Source: Aeromonas hydrophila subsp. hydrophila ATCC 7966 (lineage in GTDB: Bacteria; Pseudomonadota; Gammaproteobacteria; Enterobacterales; Aeromonadaceae). From it: a DNA stretch of 64,000 nt. Below the pieces are notes generated by a model that saw only the letters and a program-made list of their open reading frames with translations, searched no databases and was not told the origin of the DNA. Below are positions 27,273 through 36,341 of the stretch, piece after piece. Position 1 is the stretch's first letter. Every line of letters starts with the position of its first letter. Both the position numbers and the translations under genes were made by a program. The stretch lies in assembly GCF_000014805.1 (NCBI RefSeq), contig NC_008570.1, positions 2,299,001 to 2,363,000 of the forward strand, in the 5' to 3' direction.

Positions 27273-27932
27273 TTACTTGACCCAGCTGGCCAGCATCGGG
27301 GCATCCAGCTCGCGCAGGGAGAAGAGCTGATGATCGGCAATGGCCAGACGGGGATCGCCCACCAGCGCGGGGTCCGGCACGATCAGCGCCTTCATGGAGG
27401 CCGCCTTGGCCGCCAGCAGGCCGGTGAAGCTGTCTTCGATGGCCAGGCAATGCACCGGCTCCACCCCCAGCTTCTCGGCGGCGTGGATATAGACATCCGG
27501 ATGCGGCTTGCCGAAGCGCTCCACCTCGGCGGAGTGGACCGCCAGGAAGCGATCGCGAATACCGAGCTTGCCGAGCACCGCTTCTACCATGGCAAAGGGG
27601 GAGGAGGTCGCCAGACCTATTTTAAGGCCTCGCGCCTCGATGAGATCGAGCGCCTCCAGCACGCCGGCCTTGGCCTGACCTTCGGAGAGGATCAGCGCGT
27701 TGACCCGATCCAGAATGCGCTGCACCACCTCTTCCTGGCTGGGGCCACTCCAGGGACGCAGGCGATACCAGTGGGCCACCAGCTGATCGATGCGCACGCC
27801 GATGGTCGATTCGCAATCTTCCACCGTGTGGGGGTGACCCAGCTCGGAGAACACGGCCATCTGGGCCCGTTGCCAAAAGGGTTCCGAGTCGATCAGAACA
27901 CCATCCATATCGAAGATCACGGCAGTTAACAT
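27273..27932 (-). CDS. hxpB: Hexitol/2-deoxyglucose-6-phosphate phosphatase (HxpB-like HAD)
   Basis: A 219-residue HAD phosphatase. The catalytic motif I is FDMDGVLIDS at the N terminus, motif II is LATSS, and motifs III/IV are KPHPDVY and AIEDS. The RPWSGPSQEEVVQRIL segment matches E. coli YniC/HxpB, which dephosphorylates 2-deoxyglucose 6-phosphate and hexitol phosphates. The gene is alone, and its ATG is preceded by AGGAGT. Confidence 0.85.
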   Translation of the reverse strand: MLTAVIFDMDGVLIDSEPFWQRAQMAVFSELGHPHTVEDCESTIGVRIDQLVAHWYRLRPWSGPSQEEVVQRILDRVNALILSEGQAKAGVLEALDLIEARGLKIGLATSSPFAMVEAVLGKLGIRDRFLAVHSAEVERFGKPHPDVYIHAAEKLGVEPVHCLAIEDSFTGLLAAKAASMKALIVPDPALVGDPRLAIADHQLFSLRELDAPMLASWVK

Positions 27933-27983
27933 CTTGTACTCCTGACATAGGTGAAGGGGGGATTATAAGCGAGGCGCCTCAAT

Positions 27984-28010
27984 GCAAAAGGGGCATTGCC
28001 ATGCCCCTTG
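27984..28010 (-). terminator. Rho-independent terminator after purT
   Basis: On the minus strand AAGGGGCAT pairs with ATGCCCCTT around GGCA and is followed by TTGC. It lies about 50 bp after the purT stop. Confidence 0.75.
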
Positions 28011-28058
28011 CGCCGGATCACGCAGGCAAACGTTTGTTTGTGCGAGACAAAAAAGTGG

Positions 28059-29237
28059 TCAGAAGAGCACGTCCACCCTGGCGGCCACCGCTTTGGCCTG
28101 CTCGACGGCGGTGGGGCAATCTTCAGCCCGGGCCAGCGCGACGCCTAGACGGCGGCGACCGGCAATCTCCGGCTTGCCAAACAGCCGCAACTGGGCGCCT
28201 GGCACCAGAGCCAATGCCTCGCCAATCCCCTGATAACGAATGTCCTGGCTGTGACCTTCGCGCAGCACCACGGCGGAGGCGCTCGGCCCGTACTGGGTGA
28301 TGGTGCCGACCGGCAGCCCCAGAATGGCGCGCACGTGCAGGGCAAACTCGGAGAGATCCTGAGAAATCAGGGTCACCATGCCGGTGTCGTGCGGACGTGG
28401 CGAGACCTCGCTGAACCACACCTCGTCACCCTTGATGAAGAGCTCGACCCCAAACAGGCCGTAACCACCGAGGGCTTCTACCACTTTGGCAGCTACCTCT
28501 TTGGAGCGGGCCAGCGCCTGCTCGCTCATGGCTTGCGGCTGCCAGGATTCGCGGTAGTCGCCATCTTCCTGCCGATGGCCGATGGGCTGGCAGAAGTGGA
28601 TGCCGTCGACGGCGCGCACCGTGAGCAGGGTGATCTCGTACTCGAAGGGGACGAAGCCCTCGACGATCACCTTGCCACGACCGGCGCGACCGCCCTCCTG
28701 GGCATGGGTCCAGCTCTCGTCGAGCTTGGCGAGATCGCGCAGCACGCTCTGGCCCTTGCCGGACGAGCTCATCACCGGCTTCACCACGCAGGGCAGACCG
28801 ATGGTGTCAACGGCGGCGACGAACTCCTCCTTGCTCTGGGCAAAGTGGTAGGGGGAGGTGGGCAGGCCCAGGGTCTCGGCGGCGAGGCGACGGATCCCCT
28901 CCCGGTTCATGGTGAGCTGGGTGGCGCGGGCGTTCGGCACCACCTTGACACCTTCCTGCTCCAGGGCGGCCAGGGTATCGGTGGCGATGGCTTCAAGCTC
29001 GGGGATGATCAGATCCGGTTTGACCTCGTTGACCAGGGCACGCAGGGCGGCGCCGTCCAGCATGTCCAGCACATGGGCTTTGTGCGCCACCTGCATGGCG
29101 GGGGCATCGGCATAGCGGTCGGCGGCGATCACCTCGATGCCGAAGCGTTGCAGCTCGATGGCGACCTCCTTGCCAAGTTCGCCGGAGCCCAGCAGCAGGG
29201 CGCGGGTGGCGCCGGGGCGGGTAGCGGTTCCAAACAT
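28059..29237 (-). CDS. purT: Formate-dependent phosphoribosylglycinamide formyltransferase 2
   Basis: A 392-residue ATP-grasp enzyme that uses formate and ATP to formylate GAR in purine synthesis, the alternative to folate-dependent Pur[17 protein letters not shown] opens the N-terminal domain, [11 protein letters not shown] is the ATP-grasp glycine loop, and [14 protein letters not shown] carries the metal ligands. Length equals that of E. coli PurT (392). The start is preceded by AGGAGA. A terminator separates it from the transporter gene upstream. Confidence 0.95.
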   Translation of the reverse strand: MFGTATRPGATRALLLGSGELGKEVAIELQRFGIEVIAADRYADAPAMQVAHKAHVLDMLDGAALRALVNEVKPDLIIPELEAIATDTLAALEQEGVKVVPNARATQLTMNREGIRRLAAETLGLPTSPYHFAQSKEEFVAAVDTIGLPCVVKPVMSSSGKGQSVLRDLAKLDESWTHAQEGGRAGRGKVIVEGFVPFEYEITLLTVRAVDGIHFCQPIGHRQEDGDYRESWQPQAMSEQALARSKEVAAKVVEALGGYGLFGVELFIKGDEVWFSEVSPRPHDTGMVTLISQDLSEFALHVRAILGLPVGTITQYGPSASAVVLREGHSQDIRYQGIGEALALVPGAQLRLFGKPEIAGRRRLGVALARAEDCPTAVEQAKAVAARVDVLF

Positions 29238-29295
29238 GTGATCTCTCCTGATGTCGTGGGTGATGGTTGATGGCCGCTATTGCGCGAATAGCGGG

Positions 29296-29324
29296 CAAAA
29301 AAAGAGGCACGCATGGCGTACCTC
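29296..29324 (-). terminator. Rho-independent terminator after the EamA transporter gene
   Basis: On the minus strand GAGGTACGC pairs with GCGTGCCTC around CAT (one wobble) and is followed by a seven-T run. Its first bases overlap the stop codon of the transporter gene. Confidence 0.85.
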
Positions 29325-30213
29325 AGGAAACGGATTTGTGGGCGCGCTGCTCCAGATGGGTGAGCAGGGTGATGGCGCCGATGATGATGGCGGCCCCGAG
29401 CCACAATCGGCCGGGCGGCGCCCAGCCAAACACCAGCCAGCCGGCCAGCACGTTCATCGGCAGCTTGGCAAAATCAAAAGGTTGCACGAACGAAGCCTCG
29501 GCCACGCTGTAGGCGCGCGCGATGGACATCTGGGCCAGTGCCGACAGCACCCCTGACACGGCCACCAGCAGCCACTGGGTTTCGCTCGGCCACTGCCACT
29601 CCGGCAGCGCCAGCATGGCGTTGAACGGGGTGCTGAAGATGAGCAGGTAGACGACGATGGTGTGGGACGACTCGCTCGCCGCCTGATAGCGCACCAGCAA
29701 GGAGTAGCCGGCCCAGAACAGCGCCGCCGCCACCGGCAGCAGGGAGGCCCAGCTGAAATCGTCGGTCCAGGGGGCCAGGATCAGCATGGCGCCGACAAAG
29801 CCGGCCAGGGTCGCCAGAATGCGGGCCCGGCTCACCTGCTCTTTGAGAAAGAGCGCCGACCCCAGGGTGGCAAACAGTGGTGACGTCATCAGCAGCGCGA
29901 TGCCCTGCCAGATGGGCACGGGCACCGCCAGCGCCCACAGCCAGAACTGGATGCCGACCACCGCGAGAGCGACCCGCAGCAGGTGCAGCCGCAGCTGGTT
30001 GGTCATCAGCGACTGGCGCAGACCGTGACGAATGAGCCAGGGCAGCAGGCAGACCAGGGCAATCAGATATTGATGGAAGGCGACCTGGGTCGAAGGGAGG
30101 CCGAGCTTGAAGCTGACATACTGGCTCAGGCTGTTGACGGCGGCGAAGCAGAGGCCCGCTACCATCATCCAGACTGCACCGGCAAAGGGAGAGTGCCTGC
30201 GCGAGGGTGTCAT
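29323..30213 (-). CDS. EamA/DMT family transporter
   Basis: A 296-residue protein of about ten hydrophobic segments, formed by two EamA repeats (first about residues 10-140, second about 150-285), as in drug/metabolite exporters. [20 protein letters not shown] is the end of the first repeat. The solute is unknown. The start is not certain: ATG 30213 gives a standard N terminus, ATG 30249 adds twelve residues; neither has a strong ribosome site. Confidence 0.82.
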   Translation of the reverse strand: MTPSRRHSPFAGAVWMMVAGLCFAAVNSLSQYVSFKLGLPSTQVAFHQYLIALVCLLPWLIRHGLRQSLMTNQLRLHLLRVALAVVGIQFWLWALAVPVPIWQGIALLMTSPLFATLGSALFLKEQVSRARILATLAGFVGAMLILAPWTDDFSWASLLPVAAALFWAGYSLLVRYQAASESSHTIVVYLLIFSTPFNAMLALPEWQWPSETQWLLVAVSGVLSALAQMSIARAYSVAEASFVQPFDFAKLPMNVLAGWLVFGWAPPGRLWLGAAIIIGAITLLTHLEQRAHKSVS

Positions 30214-30438
30214 GGGATCCGGAACGCTGAAAAAAGTGCGGCGGATCATAACGGCAATCGTTTGTTCTGCCAAGCCTTGGCGGGACGGGGGAGCAGTGGC
30301 TGGCGAGAGAGTGAGCTAACATCAAATATTTTGAATAAGTTGAGCATCTATTTTCGCTATCTGTATAGAAGCCCAATGTTTAGAGTGACCTCCATCGACA
30401 GCACCGCTGTTCAACCGACAACCAAATGGAGTTTTACC

Positions 30439-31026
30439 ATGGCCAACATCCTCGTACTCAAGTCCAGCATCCTGGGCCAATATTCCCAATCCAACGCCCT
30501 GATCGACGGCTTCCTGGCCGACCATCCGTCCGACACCGTCACCGTGCGTGATCTGGCGTCCCTGAACCTGCCGGTACTGGATGGCGAGCTGGCCATGGGC
30601 CTGCGCGGTGGTGAGAACCTCAATGATCGTCAACTGGCCGTGCTGGCCCAGTCCGACGAGCTGGTCGCCGAATTGAAGGCAAGCGATCTGGTGGTGATTG
30701 CCGCCCCCATGTACAACTTCAACATCCCGACCCAGCTGAAGAACTGGATCGATCTGGTGGCCCGCGCCGGCGTTACCTTCCGTTACACCGAAACCGGTCC
30801 GGTCGGCCTGGTGGAAAACACCCGCGCCCTGGTGATCAGCCCCCGCGGCGGCATGCACGTCGGCAGCGCCACCGATCTGGTGACCCCCTACATGCGTACC
30901 GTGCTGGGCTTCATCGGCATCAAGGAGGTGGATTTCATCTACGCCGAAGGCATGGGCATGGGCCCGGATGCCCAGGCCAAGGGCATCGAGCAGGCCAAAG
31001 GCCAGCTGGAGACCCTGGCACTCTGA
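30439..31026 (+). CDS. azoR: FMN-dependent NADH:quinone oxidoreductase / azoreductase
   Basis: A 195-residue flavodoxin-like enzyme reducing quinones and azo compounds with [18 protein letters not shown] is the FMN phosphate loop, [17 protein letters not shown] is the family signature and SPRGG contacts the flavin ring. Length is near E. coli AzoR (201). ATG 30439 follows AAATGGAG. The open frame further upstream has no similarity. It is monocistronic. Confidence 0.93.
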   Translation: MANILVLKSSILGQYSQSNALIDGFLADHPSDTVTVRDLASLNLPVLDGELAMGLRGGENLNDRQLAVLAQSDELVAELKASDLVVIAAPMYNFNIPTQLKNWIDLVARAGVTFRYTETGPVGLVENTRALVISPRGGMHVGSATDLVTPYMRTVLGFIGIKEVDFIYAEGMGMGPDAQAKGIEQAKGQLETLAL

Positions 31027-31058
31027 TCAAGACGGCAATTTGCCAGACGTCAGAAAGC

Positions 31059-31092
31059 GACAACGCAGCCCTCGGGCTGCGTTGTCTGTTTT
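31059..31092 (+). terminator. Rho-independent terminator after azoR
   Basis: GACAACGCAGCC pairs with GGCTGCGTTGTC around CTC and is followed by TGTTTT. Confidence 0.88.
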
Positions 31093-31122
31093 GGGGCCTT
31101 GTGGCGAATGGGGCCGGGTAGG

Positions 31123-31302
31123 TCAATCCCGCAGAAAGCGGCGACAGCCGCTGCCGACCATCAGGCAGACCGCCACCAGGGAGCCCAGCAGCAGGGTGGT
31201 GAGCCACTGCTCGGCGCTGTCGGGCAGGCGCGGTGACAAGAGGCTGATCATCAGCAGGGCACAGAGGGTGATCAGGCTGGTCGGGCGGGTCAGGAACATC
31301 AT
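31123..31302 (-). CDS. Small two-segment membrane protein, unrecognised
   Basis: A 59-residue frame starting at ATG 31302 behind AAGGA, spaced seven bases. It encodes two hydrophobic stretches (about residues 8-24 and 35-50) separated by a short polar turn with PRLPDSAEQW, and ends with a basic tail CRRFLRD. Codon use is like that of neighbouring genes, with many CTG and GCC codons. I do not recognise the family. It is convergent with azoR. Confidence 0.6.
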   Translation of the reverse strand: MMFLTRPTSLITLCALLMISLLSPRLPDSAEQWLTTLLLGSLVAVCLMVGSGCRRFLRD

Positions 31303-31465
31303 GGGTCATCCTTGGCTGCGGCTGGTGAATAGAAGGCTAACCGCGGTCTATGACAGCAAGATGTATCCGTACCTCTTGCCGCAGGTCAGTTGACCGGGGT
31401 AGCCATCACCATAGCAGCTTTTGCCGCCGGAGCCAGCGGCATGGGCCGGGTTGTGATCCGGATCC

Positions 31466-31654
31466 CTATCTGAACTGCTTCTGATCTTCCTGATAGTGGA
31501 AATTACCGCTGGCCAGCCTGGCGACCAGCGCCGCCTTGTCGAGATCCTGCGCCTTGCAGAGATCATCGAGATCATCGAAGCGATCACGCAGCTGCATGTT
31601 GACCAGGCTCAGCAGCATGTTGACGTCCATGGTGGCAAAGTTGTTCAGGTTCAT
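31466..31654 (-). CDS. DUF4250 protein
   Basis: A 62-residue soluble protein matching DUF4250: MNLNNFATMDVNMLLSLVNM at the start and FHYQEDQKQFR at the end. No function is known. Its ATG overlaps the stop of the MarR gene by four bases (ATGA), so it is co-translated with that regulator. Confidence 0.82.
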   Translation of the reverse strand: MNLNNFATMDVNMLLSLVNMQLRDRFDDLDDLCKAQDLDKAALVARLASGNFHYQEDQKQFR

Positions 31655-32121
31655 GAGGGTCGCTCGCTATCCAGCAGGTGAAGTTGTTCGATGGCGTCGC
31701 TGACGCTTTGCAGGTGCAGACGAATGGATTGACGCGCCTCGGCCGGCAGGTAGTCGGTGAGGGTGTGCTGCCAGCTGCCCGCTTCGGTCTTGAGCTGCTG
31801 GAACAGGGTGAGCCCCGCCTGGGTGAAGGAGACCAGGCTGACCCGCTTGTCGTGTTCGCTGCTCTCGGTAAAGAGGATCCCTTTCTCCACCAGCCGGTGA
31901 ATTTCGCGGGAGATCCGCACCTTGTCCATCCCGCTCGCCTCGACCAGCTCTTTCTGGCTGATGGGGTAGTTGGGGCCGAGCACCATCATCAGGCGCCATT
32001 GGGGCACCGTCAGCTGATAGCGCTGCTGGTAAAACTGCTCAAAGGTGTCGCGCACCATCTCGGCGGCGTGAACCAGCTGATAGGGGGGATAGTGGGCAAG
32101 CAGCTCTATGATCTTTGACAT
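31651..32121 (-). CDS. MarR family transcriptional regulator
   Basis: A 156-residue winged-helix regulator. The DNA-binding helices span about residues 45-80 (ISQKELVEASGMDKVRISREIHRL read in parts) and the wing carries SSEHDKRVSL, the D-x-R pattern of MarR proteins. ATG 32121 is preceded by AGGATG and gives the standard length; the frame is open to 32217. It is first in a two-gene unit with the DUF4250 gene. The ligand and targets are unknown. Confidence 0.85.
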   Translation of the reverse strand: MSKIIELLAHYPPYQLVHAAEMVRDTFEQFYQQRYQLTVPQWRLMMVLGPNYPISQKELVEASGMDKVRISREIHRLVEKGILFTESSEHDKRVSLVSFTQAGLTLFQQLKTEAGSWQHTLTDYLPAEARQSIRLHLQSVSDAIEQLHLLDSERPS

Positions 32122-32289
32122 ATGACATCCTGCTGTGACGGCTGCATCGGGTGCAGTTTCTCTTGATACTTTGGCCTTGATGATACGTAACACAAGGCCG
32201 TTTGTCTGAACATGCACCAGAGAAATGTGCGGTTGCGCACGTCATCCGCCGCAACCGGGTCTGTTCGAGGCTGGTTTTGTGGCTGCGGC

Positions 32290-33504
32290 TCAGCCTTTGC
32301 GCAGCCAGATCAAGGCGTTGTGCTTGAGCCAGGCGTCGCGGCTTTGCAGGGTGTAGAGCGCGGCCTCGTCGCGACTGCCCGCCTGCCAGCTGTGGGGCTC
32401 CTGTTTGGGCAGTTTGCGCTGGCCCAGCAGACAGGCCGGCACATGGGCGTTGGCCTTGATGGCGGCGCTCAGCAGCGGCTGTGCGGCCTCGGCCCCCGCG
32501 CAGACGAACGTCATCAGCGCCTTGTTGTAGAGCAGCCAGCTGGAGGCTTCATCAAAGCGCACCAGCAATGCCTGCAGCGCCTGCCACTCCCCTTGCAGGG
32601 CATAGAGGCTGGAGAGGGGATAGCGGCAACCCAGCTCGTCGGCCACACACAGCTCGAGCAGCGCCAGATATTCGCTGCGCGCCTGTTCCAGCTGGCCGAG
32701 ACGCAGCAGGCAGTCGGCCCGCCCGGCCCGGGCGGCCAGCAGCGGGCGCGCTTCGTGGGCACTCCAGCCATGGCCGGCAATCTGCTGCCAGAAGGCGGCG
32801 TCGAACAGCGGCTCGGCGTCGGCGATCACCTTGTCAAACCAGCCGAGACGGCTGTGCAGATCGCGACTGGCATCGGCCCGTTCGAACCACTGTTGCCACT
32901 GCTCGGCCTGCTCGCTGTCCAGCGCCAGCTCCGAGCTTGGCACGGCCTGATACTCATCCAGTTGCAGCAGCTGGTTGAGGGCGGTTTTCATGTTCTGGCG
33001 CTGGCGCTTGCAGAACTCCATGAAGGGGAGGTCGCTGCCGGCGGCCGAGTGCAGCATCTGGGCCATGGGTTTGTCGCGAAACAGGCTCAGCTCGGCGGCC
33101 AGGCTGAAACGGTACTGGGTGGTCGGGTCGTTCAGATCCTTGGGCTTGGGCCAGGTGGCAAAGCCCTGGCTGAAGCCGTAGCACCACTGACCGAGCGGGT
33201 GACTCTGCTCGAAGACCTGCTCCGGACTCTCGGTGGAGAGGCGGCACTGGCTCGGCAGGGCGAGCTGGGCCTCATCGGCCTGGGCTTCCAGCTCGGCGAT
33301 CAGATGGTGCAGCGCGTCGCGGCTCTTCTCATCCAGCTCGGCGTCATGGGGCAACAGACCGGCCAGCGGGGCCTGCCAGTTAGGGGCATCCGGCCCGACC
33401 AGGCGGGCACACAAAAAGCCGTGCAGCGCCGGGTAGGTCATGTCCTGCCCACTGTGGGTCTGGATCCATTGATTGAGATGACGGGTACGAGTGGATGGAT
33501 TCAT
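32290..33504 (-). CDS. UPF0149 (YecA/YgfB-like) protein with helical C-terminal repeats
   Basis: A 404-residue protein. The first 190 residues or so follow the UPF0149/YecA pattern: LHGFLCARLVGPD near the start and HPLGQWCYGFSQGF in the middle. The rest is helical with Ala/Leu-rich repeat-like units (ARAGRADCLLRLGQLEQARS) resembling TPR repeats. No C-terminal SEC-C metal site is seen, unlike many YecA proteins. Function is unknown. ATG 33504 (MNPSTRTRHL) is chosen over the frame to 33546. Confidence 0.75.
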   Translation of the reverse strand: MNPSTRTRHLNQWIQTHSGQDMTYPALHGFLCARLVGPDAPNWQAPLAGLLPHDAELDEKSRDALHHLIAELEAQADEAQLALPSQCRLSTESPEQVFEQSHPLGQWCYGFSQGFATWPKPKDLNDPTTQYRFSLAAELSLFRDKPMAQMLHSAAGSDLPFMEFCKRQRQNMKTALNQLLQLDEYQAVPSSELALDSEQAEQWQQWFERADASRDLHSRLGWFDKVIADAEPLFDAAFWQQIAGHGWSAHEARPLLAARAGRADCLLRLGQLEQARSEYLALLELCVADELGCRYPLSSLYALQGEWQALQALLVRFDEASSWLLYNKALMTFVCAGAEAAQPLLSAAIKANAHVPACLLGQRKLPKQEPHSWQAGSRDEAALYTLQSRDAWLKHNALIWLRKG

Positions 33505-33734
33505 CGACAGTTCCTCTGGATTTTGACAGCGGCGAAGTCTACCCAAAAGTGGGGTTATTTGCAGCTAAAGGGCGGCTGACTGGCGATTATATCGCCGTAA
33601 AGCGGCCAAAAGGCCCTGAAAATCACCCGCGAACCGGGCAAGGGACTAGGCCCTGTTACCGCTCTTGGGGTAACATGCGCGCCCATACGGACAATGAAAA
33701 ATTGGCCATCCGGACAATGAAAGAAGAGAACACC

Positions 33735-34589
33735 ATGCTACAGATTGGCAAGATGAACACCCTTACCGTAGTCGAGCTCGAAGAGCGCGGCGCCTGGCTT
33801 GCGGCCGACGAATATGGCGAGCTGCTGCTGCCCAAACGCCAACTGCCGGAAGGGGTGGCCGAGGGCAGTGAGGTCAAGGTCTTCCTCTATCTGGATGCCG
33901 ACTGCGAGCCGGTGATCACCACCGACAAGCCGTTTGCCATGGTGGACGACATCGTCGGCCTCAAGGTGGTCAATGCCAACAAGATTGGCGCCTTCCTCGA
34001 CTGGGGCATGAAGAAGGATCTGTTCGTGCCGACCCGTGAGCAGAACAAACCGATGCAGGTGGGCCACGTCTATCTGGTGCGGCTGATGCTCGATCACGAG
34101 GGCCGCATGGTGGGCACCAGCCGCCTCGAGCGCTTCCTGCGCACCGACAAGCCCCCCTTCAAGGCGGGTGACGAAGTGACTGCCCTGCCCGGCGAGCGCA
34201 CGCCGCTCGGCATCAAGGCCATCGTCAACGGCGAATACGCCGGCATGCTGTTCAAGAACGAGGTGTTCGGCCGGGTCACCACGGGCCGGCCGCTGACCGC
34301 CTGGGTCAAGCAGGTGCGTGACGACGGCAAGCTGGATCTGACCCTGCAAAAGCCGGGCATGGCGCGGATGGACGATGCCGGCGAGCTGATCCTGGCCCGC
34401 CTCAAGAAGCAGGGCGGCAGTCTGGCGGTGGGTGACAAGAGCGAACCCGAGCTCATCTACAAGCTGCTTGGCATGAGCAAGGGCACCTTCAAGAAGGCCA
34501 TCGGCGGCCTCTACAAGCAGGGCAAGATTGTGCTCGAGGACAACTGCATCACGCTCGTGGCTGCCGATAACGCGCCGGATGGCGAATAA
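33735..34589 (+). CDS. cvfB: S1-like RNA-binding protein (CvfB family)
   Basis: A 284-residue protein with several S1/OB-type domains followed by a winged helix. GAFLDWGMKKDLFVPTREQN is the conserved S1 segment, and the C-terminal LLGMSKGTFKKAIGGLYKQG is the winged helix typical of CvfB/YitL. Members bind RNA; the cellular role in this group is not fixed. ATG 33735 is used (ATG 33717 is in frame). Its TAA is followed at once by the GTG of the next gene. Confidence 0.85.
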   Translation: MLQIGKMNTLTVVELEERGAWLAADEYGELLLPKRQLPEGVAEGSEVKVFLYLDADCEPVITTDKPFAMVDDIVGLKVVNANKIGAFLDWGMKKDLFVPTREQNKPMQVGHVYLVRLMLDHEGRMVGTSRLERFLRTDKPPFKAGDEVTALPGERTPLGIKAIVNGEYAGMLFKNEVFGRVTTGRPLTAWVKQVRDDGKLDLTLQKPGMARMDDAGELILARLKKQGGSLAVGDKSEPELIYKLLGMSKGTFKKAIGGLYKQGKIVLEDNCITLVAADNAPDGE

Positions 34590-34901
34590 GTGCCGAGCCC
34601 CTGCATTGGTCATTGCCAGGCAAAGGATGGCCTCTGTCTTGGCTGTGGCCGTACCCTGACCGAGATAGGTCGCTGGTCCGCCATGGACAGTGACGCCCAG
34701 CTGGCGGTAATGGCGCAGCTGGACGGTTCAACCAGTACCCACCGCTGTCCCGGCTGCGGTGAGCCGGCATTTTGCACCGTGTCAGCCGGCGCGACCATCG
34801 CCGAGTGCTGGTGCAGCCAGTTGCCGGCCCTGCCCATGGGGGAGGCCAGCGCCTGCTGGTGCCGCCGCTGTCTGGTCAAGGCCATGGCGGCCCGTCCCTG
34901 A
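34590..34901 (+). CDS. DUF1289 / cysteine-rich CWC fusion protein
   Basis: A 103-residue cysteine-rich protein. Residues 1-45 are a DUF1289 domain (PCIGHC, then LCLGCGRTLTEIGRW). Residues 50-100 are a CWC cysteine-rich domain (RCPGCG, ECWCSQLP, CWCRRCL). Both are probable zinc-binding modules. The GTG start directly abuts the cvfB stop with no spacer, which implies re-initiation and shared expression. Function is unknown. Confidence 0.75.
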   Translation: MPSPCIGHCQAKDGLCLGCGRTLTEIGRWSAMDSDAQLAVMAQLDGSTSTHRCPGCGEPAFCTVSAGATIAECWCSQLPALPMGEASACWCRRCLVKAMAARP

Positions 34902-34920
34902 GGGGCTTTGCAGAAAAGAG

Positions 34921-34944
34921 AAAGGCGCCGAGGGCGCCTTTTTT
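34921..34944 (+). terminator. Rho-independent terminator after the cvfB unit
   Basis: AAAGGCGCC pairs with GGCGCCTTT around GAG or part of it and is followed by TTT. It touches the 3' end of the convergent DUF440 gene. Confidence 0.85.
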
Positions 34945-35266
34945 ATGCCTGTTGCTGGCGGTGCCAGCGCACATGGACATCGTGCTCATTGAGATGGCGG
35001 GGCAGCAGGAAGGTGGCAAAAATCACCTCAAACTCCTCCTGATGATCCAGCAAGCCGACCCACACCTCGACCCAGCGCTCCATGTCGACCGGCACACCGA
35101 GTTCGGCTGACCAGTCGGCGTTGGGCAGGGTCGCCTCGACGGCGCCACGCTGTTCGAACTCCAGGGTGATGTCGACGATTTGTTCGGGGGCCAGCATGTC
35201 TGCGGCCTGCTCAAGAAACTGATCATAGGCCCATTCGACCAGTTGATCCGGGGTACGCTGTTCCAT
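34943..35266 (-). CDS. DUF440 putative dsDNA-mimic protein, copy 1
   Basis: A 107-residue acidic protein of the HI1450/YciU family, which is proposed to mimic double-stranded DNA by its negative surface. WAYDQFLEQAADML, ITLEFEQRGAVEA and VEVWVGLLDHQEEFE are the family pieces. It is shorter of aspartate than copy 2 and has an AEVxxGL-like core changed to VEVWVGL. Start ATG 35266 is the only one giving family length; the ribosome site is weak. A second DUF440 gene lies on the other side of mtgA. Confidence 0.8.
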   Translation of the reverse strand: MEQRTPDQLVEWAYDQFLEQAADMLAPEQIVDITLEFEQRGAVEATLPNADWSAELGVPVDMERWVEVWVGLLDHQEEFEVIFATFLLPRHLNEHDVHVRWHRQQQA

Positions 35267-35411
35267 GAAATCACTCCAGATACATCGAGGTTCGCTACTG
35301 TAGCAATTATTGGCGGTGGCGGCCAGACCAGTGGGCATGGTGCGCCGGGTCTGGGCAAGGGCGCCGGCAAAGGGGTATGGTTGAAGGGGGCGAGGGCAAG
35401 GGAGAGGTGCC

Positions 35412-35546
35412 ATGAAACGACGGACAAGGCGACAGCAGATCAAACGGCGGCGAGAGGCCTGGTGGTGGCACTATCTGCCGCTGCACCGGGGTACCATAGG
35501 CGGCCATCTGGGCCCGCCGGCAGACGACCCGGCCGCCGGCAGTTGA
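35412..35546 (+). CDS. Possible small Arg-rich protein
   Basis: A 44-residue frame starting with ATG behind GGGAGAGG. The first 16 residues are strongly basic (MKRRTRRQQIKRRREA), followed by WWWHYLPLHR and a Gly/Pro tail. It is convergent with mtgA and no family is recognised. The basic start and plausible ribosome site argue for it; the short length and lack of any known relative argue against. Confidence 0.25.
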   Translation: MKRRTRRQQIKRRREAWWWHYLPLHRGTIGGHLGPPADDPAAGS

Positions 35547-35564
35547 GCCTTGGCGGCCGGCTGG

Positions 35565-36341
35565 TCAATCGGCCTGATGCACCTTGTTGAGGGTGATCTG
35601 ACCCAGCTGGCCCATCTGACGGCGGATCCAGGCCGAGCGCTGCTGGACGTAGGGTGAAGGAGGCTTGACCCGATAGCGCCAGGGATTGGGCAGGGCGGCG
35701 GCCAGCAGGGAGGCTTCGTAACGGGTCAGGCGGGCGGCCGGTTTGCCGAAGTAGTGCCTGGCAGCGGCCTCGGCGCCGTAGATACCGGGCCCGAACTCCA
35801 CGATATTCAGGTACATCTCGAGGATGCGGGACTTGTCCCAGCCCAGCTCCATCAGCAGGGTGAACCAGGCCTCGATCCCCTTGCGCAGGAAGCTGCGATC
35901 GCTCCACATGAAGAGGTTCTTGGCGGTCTGCTGGCTGAGGGTGCTGGCGCCGCGCACCCGCTCACTGTGCTGATTGTGCTTGAGCGCCGAGCTGATGGCA
36001 TCCATGTCGAAGCCATTGTGTTCGGCAAAGCGTTGATCTTCGGCGGCAATCACCGCCAGTTGTAGCTCGCGGGAGATCTGCTCGAGCGGCACCCAGTCGT
36101 GCTTGACCTCGGCCACCTTGGCCGGTGGAAACAGCGCCCGCTCGAGGCGCCAGGTCCACATGGGCGGATCGATGAAGCGCAGCAAGGCCACCGAGACGAT
36201 GGTGCTGAGCAGTGCCGCCAGCAGCAGTTTGCCGAGCCCGCTCAGCAGGCGTCTGGCCAGGGCGGGACGCACGGGGTCGGGCTCCGGCTCCCAGACGTAG
36301 TGGCTGGGATCATCGGGATCCGGAATTATTGGGGCAGCCAT
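35565..36341 (-). CDS. mtgA: Monofunctional biosynthetic peptidoglycan transglycosylase
   Basis: A 258-residue GT51 enzyme that polymerises lipid II into glycan strands at the periplasmic face. A membrane anchor lies at about residues 34-54. The catalytic motifs are visible: [28 protein letters not shown], and YLNIVEFG, followed by ARHYFGK and LLAAALPNP. The first Glu (in AAEDQRF) is the expected catalytic base. The ATG overlaps the 3' end of the upstream DUF440 gene by 16 bp, so the two are linked in translation. Confidence 0.93.
   Translation of the reverse strand: MAAPIIPDPDDPSHYVWEPEPDPVRPALARRLLSGLGKLLLAALLSTIVSVALLRFIDPPMWTWRLERALFPPAKVAEVKHDWVPLEQISRELQLAVIAAEDQRFAEHNGFDMDAISSALKHNQHSERVRGASTLSQQTAKNLFMWSDRSFLRKGIEAWFTLLMELGWDKSRILEMYLNIVEFGPGIYGAEAAARHYFGKPAARLTRYEASLLAAALPNPWRYRVKPPSPYVQQRSAWIRRQMGQLGQITLNKVHQAD

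Noticed and set aside
30935..31309. Minus-strand 124-codon frame overlapping the azoR end
   Set aside because: Pro/Arg-rich and without a family. A shorter frame at 31123-31302 in another register has a ribosome site and membrane segments and is preferred.
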